Source: Lachnospiraceae bacterium
Lineage (GTDB): Bacteria > Bacillota > Clostridia > Lachnospirales > Lachnospiraceae
DNA length: 64,000 nucleotides
Assembly: GCA_029012365.1 (NCBI GenBank)
Contig: JAQXLY010000055.1
Coordinates: 25,364 to 89,363 of the forward strand
Direction: 5' to 3'
Shown piece after piece: positions 56,394 to 63,217 of the stretch (position 1 is the first letter of the stretch; every line of letters begins with the position of its first letter). A model generated the notes under the pieces. That model was not told the origin of the DNA. It saw only the letters and a list, made by a program, of their open reading frames with translations, and searched no databases. Made by a program: the position numbers and the translations under genes.

Positions 56394-57492
56394 TAAACGC
56401 ACCTGCCTTATACATTTTCTGAAGATTATGAGCCTGACGAAGCTCCTTTTCTGTCAGCTCTGAAATTGCCTTTATGCTATTATTTTCAAGAAGGAAATAG
56501 CAATCCGGTCTGAGTAAATCATTGCTCATAAGGTCTGTGTTGTGTGTAGTTGTAAATACCTGCACACCAGTAATTCTTCTAAGTCTCTTCTGAACTAACT
56601 CTGATAATTCATAATGGTAAAATGCATCAAACTCATCAATGAAAACAAATGATGCTTTTTCCATACGGATATACCAGTAATAGAATAATGCAAGGGATCT
56701 GGTTCCTGTTGAAGCAATCTTGAAGAAGTCAGCATCTTTATTGTCGAAATGACAATATATAGCCTTTCTTCCATCGACCTCGCATCCATATAATTCATAA
56801 TCGATATCATTTTCTTTTATGAATTCCTGGAAATCCTTAACCTTGCCACTATTAACGATTCCTTCTGCAATGCTCTCTGATCCGTTCATAAAGCCTTCAT
56901 ATCCACGGCTATCAAGCGAATAGAATAAAAGCATCCTCTCGACAAAATCAATAAACTTCTTAAATACCTGATTCTGAACATTATCTGAAAGAAATGAATT
57001 ACTATTTACATATTTCACTCTCGAAATCGGGCTTTCATTTCTTATTGATGCATTCAAAGTATCTGATCCCTCAAGCAAAGTAAATCCATCTCTTGTCAGG
57101 AAGTCAAAGAAAATGACTTCTTTTCCATCAATAGACAAACTTTCACTCTTTAAGGAATTCACATCCATTTTACTGTACTTATATACAACTTCATGTCCGT
57201 CGAACACGAAGGTGTACTCAAACTCTGCAAAAGATTTCCTTCCACTCATATTCAGATAAAAGTCATAGCTTCCCATGAGTTTTTGCTTTTCAGTCAGATG
57301 AGTAATGATATCAAAGATAGCCAAACCAAGATTCGACTTTCCACAACTGTTGATACCATAAATAATTCCCTTCGTTATGCAGCCATTCTCTATTATTTCA
57401 GAATTAAAGCAGTAATTACTGGGTGTTCCTATATCGAATGTGATTTTATCCTTAAATCCTTTGAAATTTTCGACACTAAATTTCTTTAACAT
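56383..57492 (-). CDS. SMC-like AAA ATPase of a putative defence pair
   Basis: A 369-residue P-loop ATPase of the AAA_15/AAA_21 group. It begins MLKKFSVENFKGFKD, has Walker A GINSCGKS (46-53), a long insert (about 90-240), and Walker B FVFIDEFDAFYHYEL, then VFTTTHNTDLM as the switch-His region. The ATG at 57492 with AAGGTGA upstream replaces the longer frame start. Overlap with the TOPRIM-like gene shows a coupled pair. It has its own promoter (57521-57549) just behind a phage cos-like sequence and an HNH remnant, so it looks like cargo in a prophage slot. Confidence 0.82.
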   Translation of the reverse strand: MLKKFSVENFKGFKDKITFDIGTPSNYCFNSEIIENGCITKGIIYGINSCGKSNLGLAIFDIITHLTEKQKLMGSYDFYLNMSGRKSFAEFEYTFVFDGHEVVYKYSKMDVNSLKSESLSIDGKEVIFFDFLTRDGFTLLEGSDTLNASIRNESPISRVKYVNSNSFLSDNVQNQVFKKFIDFVERMLLFYSLDSRGYEGFMNGSESIAEGIVNSGKVKDFQEFIKENDIDYELYGCEVDGRKAIYCHFDNKDADFFKIASTGTRSLALFYYWYIRMEKASFVFIDEFDAFYHYELSELVQKRLRRITGVQVFTTTHNTDLMSNDLLRPDCYFLLENNSIKAISELTEKELRQAHNLQKMYKAGAFNGR

Positions 57493-57520
57493 GATAATCA
57501 CCTTCCATTTCTTTTTCTTT

Positions 57521-57549
57521 ATTATATGATTATCTGCAAAAAAATTCAA
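57521..57549 (-). promoter_or_regulatory. Promoter of the ATPase / TOPRIM pair
   Basis: Minus strand TTGAAT (57544-57549), 17 bases, TATAAT (57521-57526), 28 bases before the start codon. Together with the terminator at 55562 it makes the pair a self-contained unit. Confidence 0.7.
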
Positions 57550-57601
57550 GTCTATCCGTATTTATTTTACGGAAATATCGAATTTTTATTTCGAATATTA
57601 A

Positions 57602-57690
57602 TCCCCCCATCTTCCATTTCGCGATTTTACACAGAAGAGGGGGCGCCGGTCTTGGAGCCTACAGGTTCTAGAGATTCAAATACCCCCTAC
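57602..57690 (-). other. Cos-like phage sequence, copy 1
   Basis: Read on the minus strand from the HNH stop: TAGGGGGTA, then AATCTCTAGA, a GC-rich part (CCGGCGCCCCC), and ATCGCGAAATGGAAGA ending in a G-run (57602-57624). The same order occurs at 60931-61024 behind the second HNH remnant. In HNH-carrying cos phages the cos site lies exactly here, between HNH and TerS. The call as cos is by position and composition. Confidence 0.55.
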
Positions 57691-57698
57691 TCCTGCTC

Positions 57699-57980
57699 TC
57701 AGAACTTGTACTCCACATATCTATCTTCCGTCATAGTCTTTACATTATGGTGATGCTCACATAAAGGCTGCCAGTTCCCACGATCCCAGAAGAGTTTCTT
57801 ATCTCCACGATGTGGTTTTATATGATCCACGACTGTAGCCATAGTGATATGACCTTCTTCATAACACTTCACACAGAATGGATTGCTTTCTAAGAACTTT
57901 CTTCTCTCACGTTGCCACTTGGAACCATACCCACGCTCGCTTGCATATGCTCTGTCATTCTTATGTAATTGCTTGTGCTG
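57699..57980 (-). pseudogene. Phage HNH endonuclease remnant 1
   Basis: A frame without a start codon: HKNDRAYASERGYGSKWQRE, SNPFCVKCYEEG, VVDHIKPHRGD, and WQPLCEHHHNVKT, ending VEYKF and TGA. Both CxxC pairs (in FCVKC and LCEHHH it is Cys-His) and the DHI core of the HNH fold are visible. An in-frame TGA lies immediately upstream at 57981-57983, so the N-terminus is missing or in another frame. In phages this protein sits before cos and the terminase genes. Confidence 0.7.
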
Positions 57981-58141
57981 TCACGCGTCGAATTATAGTT
58001 CCCACCTACGGCAGCTTTACCGCAGATTAAATCCGACATCTCCGTTATACCGTCTATCTTAACGTGCTGTTTTTTGCGGCACGTTTTTATCTGCCCTATT
58101 GAACATTCTCTATCTTTCCCATATAGTCTTTTTGTAACCAA
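57890..58141 (-). other. Unrecognised 83-codon frame overlapping HNH remnant 1
   Basis: A TTG-started frame directly behind a terminator and with no SD. The first part (KRLYGKDRECSIGQIKTCRK, then IDGITEMSDL) could be the tail of a phage protein; the second part is only the HNH sequence read in another frame. I do not recognise it. Confidence 0.25.
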
Positions 58142-58147
58142 TAGAAA

Positions 58148-58188
58148 AAGAGAAAGAACAGCCCCTCCTACAGTTCGTTCTTTCTCTT
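58148..58188 (-). terminator. Terminator after the PDDEXK-like gene
   Basis: A perfect 12-base stem, AAGAGAAAGAAC (58177-58188 on the minus strand) with GTTCTTTCTCTT (58148-58159), followed by TTTCT. It lies about 150 bases after the gene; the gap holds no other frame. Confidence 0.75.
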
Positions 58189-58340
58189 CACCAATTCAAG
58201 TGCCGCAAAGCAGGTCCTCTGCAGGGTCATGCCCTAATTAATGGTTGCCTGTCATATAAGCAGTCACTTCGTATTGTTATGCAACTCTTATGATAAGAAA
58301 AAACTTACTGTTATGCAAGATATTTCGTATAAAAACTTCA

Positions 58341-59132
58341 TCAAAATCTCTTTTTGATTCCTACATGGCTAAGTTTCAGCCCCACCTTGAAACCTGTCCC
58401 ATACCTGTCAATCCCATTTAATATTACAATGCAGTTAACCCAACAATAAAATAATTCTTCCCTAATTTCCTTAAGATTTTTTTCCTCAAACTTATATACC
58501 GCTTCTTCAAATTTACACACCACATCTGAATACGTATAATAAGGCATCTGATATGGATTTTCTATACTTCCGTCACCCGTTTGTCGTTTTGGCTGTACTT
58601 CGCCATATTCTGTCCCCGTCAAACGTGGAATAAATGAAATGATCGGAAAATAAATTCCTTTTGGCAGCATTCTATCGTCAAGTAATGTAAAATCTAACAG
58701 ACTCCATTTATCGTAATATACATCCTCTTCATCTAAGAAAACACGAATATTGGTATCATTATGTAGCTGTCCTCTTTTCCCCGGTGTTTCCAGCCATTTT
58801 CTATGTGATTCTTTTATTGTATCAGCAACAACTTTACTTGGAACAATATGGTATTCCGGTGTATCTAATTCGTTAAGCGATACAAACACATAAAAGATAT
58901 TATCACCAATAAGTTCTTCGTTTTTCTTAGCAAGCGTCCATTTCTTTTGCTTATATCCAGTCGTTTTTACTTGTATTGCAAACTGTTCATGTGTTTCTCT
59001 ATTGATAGCTAAAATATCAAAATCCTTAACATTTGACATTGGCACTGCAACCGTAAATCCTCTACGTTCCAATTCTCCGGCAACAAAGTATTCTCCTGAA
59101 TTACCTGTATTTACATTCGTTTCGTTTGGCAT
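58341..59132 (-). CDS. PDDEXK-like nuclease-fold protein in the defence island
   Basis: A 263-residue protein. The N-terminal part reads GNSGEYFVAGELERRGFTVAV, KDFDILAIN and FAIQVKTT, the Glu / Asp39 / Gln54-Val-Lys56 arrangement of a PDDEXK nuclease fold as in DUF4365-like proteins. The C-terminal half (about 150-263) has an EEAVYKFEEKNLKEIREELF helix and is not recognised. The ATG at 59132 is behind GGGGGAT; the frame to 59198 is longer but has no SD. It has its own promoter and terminator. A role in nucleic-acid based defence is inference from fold and context. Confidence 0.7.
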   Translation of the reverse strand: MPNETNVNTGNSGEYFVAGELERRGFTVAVPMSNVKDFDILAINRETHEQFAIQVKTTGYKQKKWTLAKKNEELIGDNIFYVFVSLNELDTPEYHIVPSKVVADTIKESHRKWLETPGKRGQLHNDTNIRVFLDEEDVYYDKWSLLDFTLLDDRMLPKGIYFPIISFIPRLTGTEYGEVQPKRQTGDGSIENPYQMPYYTYSDVVCKFEEAVYKFEEKNLKEIREELFYCWVNCIVILNGIDRYGTGFKVGLKLSHVGIKKRF

Positions 59133-59198
59133 AAGATATCCCCCTGTATTCAAAAACCTTTTCCGTGTAAGTATCCATACAACAATCTTACACCCCAT

Positions 59199-59227
59199 AC
59201 AGTATTTTTACAATCAGAACCTATCAA
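59199..59227 (-). promoter_or_regulatory. Possible promoter of the PDDEXK-like gene
   Basis: Minus strand TTGATA (59222-59227), 17 bases, TACTGT (59199-59204). Confidence 0.45.
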
Positions 59228-59276
59228 AATTATGACCTTAAACACAATTAAATTTTGATTTTCTCAAGGCAATAAA

Positions 59277-59306
59277 AAGGCACCTATCCTTTCTGATAGA
59301 TGCCTT
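59277..59306 (-). terminator. Terminator after the Schlafen-domain gene
   Basis: On the minus strand AAGGCATCTATC pairs with GATAGGTGCCTT with one mismatch, followed by TTTATTG. It lies 15 bases after the stop codon. Confidence 0.85.
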
Positions 59307-59320
59307 CATGTATTTATCAA

Positions 59321-60715
59321 TTATTTATTTAACTTAATCAATGCCTTTGGTGACTTAGAATTTCCGTCTCGATATATTACGCCCTCTTCCATAAGCGGAT
59401 TTATTATATCCTTCAAAAATTGACTTCTACTTTTATAATTTGTGACTTCTTGAAGTTCCTTCATTTGCTTCGGGCCTTCCGCTCTCAACAACTCCAAAAC
59501 TCTTTCCGTCGTTGATAACTCTTCCTGTATAATATACTCATCTTTATCCTCATAAAATCTATCAAACAAACGAAGATCCAAGAATCCCGGATAAATCAAA
59601 ACAACAGGTTGCAAATGGTCTGCACTGTTACTGTAACTCTCAATCATTGTTTGAAAACCAGTTCCGCCACGCTCCATTAAATTTGCCATATCTAAGCATG
59701 CCGCTATAATAGAATTTCTTTTGATGGATGGAATGGAACCCGTCGGATATTGATTATAGCTTTTGGGAAGTAGCCACGATCCTGGAGAAACAATATCCAT
59801 CCTATCGCTATATATATCCACATCAATCTGCGTCCCTGCAATCGAATAGTCTCTATGTGCAATTGCAATAACCAGTGCCTCTCTGATTGCTTCCTTCGGA
59901 TAAGCACGAACCTCTTCCCGTCCACCGGCTTCAGTTTTTCTCCATCCGGTCTTTGTATTTCTCTCTATAAAACTAAGTGCATTCTGAAAAACCTTAGCCA
60001 AAGAGCCTTTATACCTTCCGCTATCAAGTACCGTGCCAGTTTTATCTTTGCCCTTCCAAAGTCGGCAACATATCATGGAATCGTCACCATCATAACTATC
60101 ACTAAACATAATAAAACCGGATTTCGCATAGCCATCCTTTGAAATTATTTCCTCATTCTGCAAATCCTTAATAGTCGGAATTGATGAACCTTCCCTATAT
60201 TCTTTACATAAATCAAGATATTCTTTCCAATTCTTTTCTTTATATAGAATCTCGCTTGTTTCATTATCCACACCATATTTTCTCTTGGACAACGAAATAA
60301 TTTCTTCCGGTGTTGCCGGAGTAGAATATCCATCTCCTTTTATAAAAACAGTTTCATTAAAATCACCTTCTCGGTATCTTACAACTGAATCAGCTGGAAT
60401 AATATTCACTGCTAAAACAAATCGCTCGGCGTTTGCATCGACACTTCTCATCATGTAGCGAATTCTTGCATGAGGGAAAATATGTCTATCGTTAATCCTT
60501 GCTATCAAATTTTTTGTTTTATCAATTTCATCCAATTCAATGCCAAAAGCTTCTCCATCATTAGATACTCCAATAAACATTACTCCACCTTTGCCATTTG
60601 CATATCCTACGATAGTTTTTGCCCACTTGATTGGATTGTCCGGATTCAATAATGCCTTATATTCATAGTCCAAATCTTCGGAAATTATATCTGGGTACAA
60701 TTCTGATATTTTCAT
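59321..60715 (-). CDS. Schlafen AlbA_2-domain ATP-binding protein
   Basis: A 464-residue protein. The AlbA_2/Schlafen domain is at about 10-130 with EYKALL (Glu18, Lys20) and GGVMFIGVSNDG. A GHKL-type HATPase_c_4 domain follows (about 250-350) with IREALVIAIAHRDYS and DRMDIVSPGSWLLP. The C-terminus is a winged helix (ERVLELLRAEGPKQMKELQE). Proteins of this type are annotated as transcriptional regulators or defence nucleases. SD GGAGGTGA lies ten bases before the ATG. The promoter (60750-60778) is covered by GCAATGTT repeats, which suggests autoregulation by the protein's own winged helix. Confidence 0.85.
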   Translation of the reverse strand: MKISELYPDIISEDLDYEYKALLNPDNPIKWAKTIVGYANGKGGVMFIGVSNDGEAFGIELDEIDKTKNLIARINDRHIFPHARIRYMMRSVDANAERFVLAVNIIPADSVVRYREGDFNETVFIKGDGYSTPATPEEIISLSKRKYGVDNETSEILYKEKNWKEYLDLCKEYREGSSIPTIKDLQNEEIISKDGYAKSGFIMFSDSYDGDDSMICCRLWKGKDKTGTVLDSGRYKGSLAKVFQNALSFIERNTKTGWRKTEAGGREEVRAYPKEAIREALVIAIAHRDYSIAGTQIDVDIYSDRMDIVSPGSWLLPKSYNQYPTGSIPSIKRNSIIAACLDMANLMERGGTGFQTMIESYSNSADHLQPVVLIYPGFLDLRLFDRFYEDKDEYIIQEELSTTERVLELLRAEGPKQMKELQEVTNYKSRSQFLKDIINPLMEEGVIYRDGNSKSPKALIKLNK

Positions 60716-60749
60716 TCCAACAAGTCACCTCCAACATTCTCTTATACAA

Positions 60750-60778
60750 ACTATACCAAACATTGCGGAACATTGCAA
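60750..60778 (-). promoter_or_regulatory. Promoter of the Schlafen-domain gene, overlapped by operators
   Basis: Minus strand TTGCAA (60773-60778), 17 bases, TATAGT (60750-60755). One GCAATGTT motif lies within the spacer and another overlaps the -35 box. Confidence 0.65.
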
Positions 60779-60915
60779 CAACATTGCGGAACTTTTCGAT
60801 AACATTGCGAAAACTCCTTTTTAACAATGATAGTATTATTAGTTTTTCTAAAAAAGATACATTCAATGACTCTTGAACATTGCAAAATACATTACTAAAC
60901 ATTGCTACACATTGC
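60759..60915 (-). repeat. Array of seven helically phased GCAATGTT motifs
   Basis: On the plus strand AACATTGC starts at 60759, 60769, 60780, 60801, 60876 and 60898, with CACATTGC at 60908. The steps are 10, 11, 21, 75, 22 and 10 bases, all close to whole turns of DNA. The array makes two clusters, one on the promoter and one about 100 bases upstream. Confidence 0.75.
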
Positions 60916-60930
60916 ATTCGCTTAGTAATG

Positions 60931-61024
60931 TCCCCCCTCTTCCATTTCGCGATTATGCACACGTGACCCCCGCATCGTTCCCCTCCAAGGACATCTGTAG
61001 AGATTTTTGCTCCCCTACCCCCTA
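60931..61024 (-). other. Cos-like phage sequence, copy 2
   Basis: Read on the minus strand after the HNH stop: TAGGGGGTAGGGG, AATCTCTACAG, a GC-rich part with CGGGGGTCACGTGTGCA, then ATCGCGAAATGGAAGA and a G-run (60931-60952). The last 22 bases match copy 1 except for one inserted base. Confidence 0.55.
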
Positions 61025-61149
61025 GTAAGAATACTGACGGTCTTTGTTCCACCTGTCACCACGTTCTGCATGCAGTCTGGCATGGCAACTGGAACATAGT
61101 GCTACGAGATTGGTGTCTTCATTGGTTCCACCCTCACTCAGCGGAAGCT
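61022..61149 (-). pseudogene. Phage HNH endonuclease remnant 2 (C-terminus)
   Basis: The frame reads LPLSEGGTNEDTNLVALCSS and CHARLHAERGDRWNKDRQYSY, then TAG. This is the C-terminal third of the common phage HNH endonuclease, with the CxxCH zinc and catalytic end. It is joined at its 5' end to an integrase fragment. HNH remnants 1 and 2 are different family members, so they come from two phage-derived units and not from a simple duplication. Confidence 0.8.
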
Positions 61150-61321
61150 GTGTGCGGAAAAGTTTGGAATGAGCACCGGCTCTCTCTTCTCTTCCTTAGC
61201 CTTTTGGATTTCCTCTGCGTTGTAACTATCTGTGATTCCGTGAATCGCACGATTAACACTTGAAGCTGAAAGAACACTGCCACCGGTAGTCAGAAATACA
61301 AAGTTGGTATAACCATCAACG
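61138..61321 (-). pseudogene. Tyrosine recombinase (integrase) internal fragment
   Basis: The frame reads VDGYTNFVFLTTGGSVLSAS, then SVNRAIHGITDSYN and LIPNFSAHSFR before a TGA. SAHSFRHTF is the catalytic box II of Tn916/phage-type integrases; here it is cut after Arg. The 5' side starts directly behind the stop of the CMD/cupin gene in the same frame. The 3' side runs into HNH remnant 2 through the shared AGCTTCCG. Confidence 0.75.
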
Positions 61322-61323
61322 GG

Positions 61324-62091
61324 CTACTTAAGTATTCCATACTGCCCATCCGTAACAGGCTCTAACCATTCGTTTGTGCCATCCTTACCCGGTACTTCTA
61401 CCGCAAGATGAGAAAACCAGGAATCTGGTGCAGCCCCATGCCAATGCTTCACTCCAACCGGAATATTCACACAGTCTCCCGGCTTCATTTCCACAGCATC
61501 CTTACCCCATTCCTGATAATAGCCCCTTCCGGCAACACACACAAGAATCTGTCCGCCGCCTTCTGATGCATGATGAACATGCCAGTTATTCCGGCATCCC
61601 GGTTCAAAAGTCACGTTGAAAATTCCTACCTGCTCTGTAGAAACAGGTGCTAAGTAGCTTTTTCCAACAAAGTATTGCGCAAATGCATCGTTGGGCTGTC
61701 CAATCGGAAATACCATTTCCTTTGCGTGCGCTCTCATAGCTTCATCTTCATACGGTAAATCGCCTTCGTTCATCTGCCATACTTCCTTTGCAAGATGAAA
61801 AACCGCCCAGCCCTTTGGCCATCCCACATAAAATGCCACATGGGTAATGATTGCAGATATTTCTCTCTGCGTAACGCCATGATTCTTTGCATTCTGCAAA
61901 TGATACTTGAGGGAAGAATCCGTAATGCCCGTAGACATCAGTGCGACCACTGTGAGGATACTTCTCGTTTTCACATCAATGTCATGATTATTCCAGTTCT
62001 CCCCAAAGAGAATATCATCATTAAAATGAGCAAACTCCGGTGCAAACTCACCAAGAGTATCTCTGCCTGCTGTCTGCACTATTTTTTCCAT
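61324..62091 (-). CDS. Carboxymuconolactone decarboxylase-like / cupin fusion protein
   Basis: A 255-residue cytoplasmic protein. The N-terminal half is AhpD/CMD-like (RSILTVVALMSTGITDSSLKYHLQNAKNHGVT, then EISAIITHVAFYVGWPKGW) but lacks the CxxC pair of peroxidase members. The C-terminal half is a cupin with NWHVHHASEGGGQILVCVAGRG and GDCVNIPVGVKHWHG, giving the His metal ligands. The ATG at 62091 with GAAGG upstream is chosen; the longer frame to 62211 runs into the lipoprotein gene. Last gene of its operon; its end is the border to the phage-derived mosaic. Confidence 0.88.
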   Translation of the reverse strand: MEKIVQTAGRDTLGEFAPEFAHFNDDILFGENWNNHDIDVKTRSILTVVALMSTGITDSSLKYHLQNAKNHGVTQREISAIITHVAFYVGWPKGWAVFHLAKEVWQMNEGDLPYEDEAMRAHAKEMVFPIGQPNDAFAQYFVGKSYLAPVSTEQVGIFNVTFEPGCRNNWHVHHASEGGGQILVCVAGRGYYQEWGKDAVEMKPGDCVNIPVGVKHWHGAAPDSWFSHLAVEVPGKDGTNEWLEPVTDGQYGILK

Positions 62092-62114
62092 AATACCAAC
62101 CTTCTTTTCTAATA

Positions 62115-62669
62115 CTATCTTGAAATCTTGATTGTAACATCGCCGTTCGCCAGCAAATCTATCACTTCCTGTTCCGGTAGATCCATCTTCCCAAGCCTTG
62201 TATATGACCATGTATTGGAAGCATAATAAAGGACAATATTGCTGCTGTTATACAGGACAATATCTCCATTATGTACGGTCATCTGTTTATCATCACTATG
62301 ATATTTCTTGCCTAATGGCCCCACCTGCTCGAAGTCACTGTACATTGACATCGAGACAATAATATCGCCCTTTGAAGCATCTTCCCTAAGCTCTGCTACC
62401 GAATCATTTTCTTCCCAGATGACAGGTACTTCTACATCATTGATAAATAATTTCATTTCACTTTCCTCGCTAGAAGCCGTATTCGTTTCGCCATCAACAA
62501 GTTCTTTGTCCGGCGTGTCTGTATTGTTTGTGGCTTCATTCTTCACCTGTTCCTCATAGTTTTCTGATTCCGGAACTGGAATTCCAGCCTTATCATCTGA
62601 TGTGCTTCCACAGGCTGTCAAACAAAGTACGAAAGCAATAAACAGGACCGTTGAAATAAGTTTCTTCAT
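62115..62669 (-). CDS. Cyclophilin-like domain lipoprotein
   Basis: A 184-residue lipoprotein with MKKLISTVLFIAFVLCLTAC (lipobox LTAC, Cys20). A low-complexity acidic linker runs to about 70, then a cyclophilin-like domain (MKLFINDVEVPVIWEENDSV, GDIIVSMSMYSDFEQVG, and HNGDIVLYNSSNIVLYY) of the small beta-barrel family seen next to flavodoxin and alpha/beta hydrolase genes. Binding role unknown. It starts 3 bases after the flavoprotein gene. Confidence 0.85.
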   Translation of the reverse strand: MKKLISTVLFIAFVLCLTACGSTSDDKAGIPVPESENYEEQVKNEATNNTDTPDKELVDGETNTASSEESEMKLFINDVEVPVIWEENDSVAELREDASKGDIIVSMSMYSDFEQVGPLGKKYHSDDKQMTVHNGDIVLYNSSNIVLYYASNTWSYTRLGKMDLPEQEVIDLLANGDVTIKISR

Positions 62670-62672
62670 TCC

Positions 62673-63215
62673 TTACAGCCTCTTTCCAAGCTCGTAAGCT
62701 TTTTGCATAGCATTTTTATGATTGCCGGCTTCATTCGGTGCAGATATTCCACCACCGGTTACAAGGCCTTTTAGTTTCGCCTTTCCAAAGCAGTCTACCC
62801 ATCCTTTAAGACCACTGTATGCTTTTTCAAATGCACTGTCCTCATCCTCTGCGGCAGTTGCAATCATATAGATATCCCGGAATGCATAATCAGAAGGGAA
62901 AAGCGGATTCAATCGGTCGAGCAACGTCTTCATCTGTCCAGCCATCTCATAATAATAAATCGGAGTGGCATAAACGATTACTTCTGCATCTTTAACCTTT
63001 ACCATGATTTCTGCCACATCATCCTTAAGAACACAGTTTCCCTTCGTCTGACAGGCTAAACATCCAATGCAATATTTTATCTCTTTTCCTTTTAAGGAAA
63101 TATATTCTACTTCGTGTCCAGCTTCTTTAGCACCCCTCTCACATTCTCTTGCAAGGATATCCGAATTGCTACCACCTCGAAGACTGGTTGAAATAATCAA
63201 TACTTTCTTTGCCAT
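62673..63215 (-). CDS. NADPH-dependent FMN reductase / iron-sulfur flavoprotein-like
   Basis: A 180-residue flavodoxin-fold protein: KVLIISTSLRGGSNSDILA with the FMN phosphate loop, YCIGCLACQTKGNCVLKDD as the Cys motif typical of the family, and YATPIYYYEMAGQMKTLLDR. It reduces FMN or quinone-like substrates with NAD(P)H. The ATG at 63215 is preferred to the GTG at 63224; GGAG lies upstream. Its start is 3 bases before the end of the hydrolase gene, so the two genes are coupled. Confidence 0.88.
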   Translation of the reverse strand: MAKKVLIISTSLRGGSNSDILARECERGAKEAGHEVEYISLKGKEIKYCIGCLACQTKGNCVLKDDVAEIMVKVKDAEVIVYATPIYYYEMAGQMKTLLDRLNPLFPSDYAFRDIYMIATAAEDEDSAFEKAYSGLKGWVDCFGKAKLKGLVTGGGISAPNEAGNHKNAMQKAYELGKRL

Positions 63216-63217
63216 GA

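Noticed and set aside
58189..58340. Attachment-site-like repeats (GTTATGCAA twice)
   Set aside because: The two copies are short, and no matching copy was seen at the other border of the mosaic region.
60663..61052. A 129-codon minus-strand frame with FRNV repeats
   Set aside because: The repeated residues come from reading the GCAATGTT operator array as codons; no SD, and it spans the promoter, the cos-like site and the HNH end.
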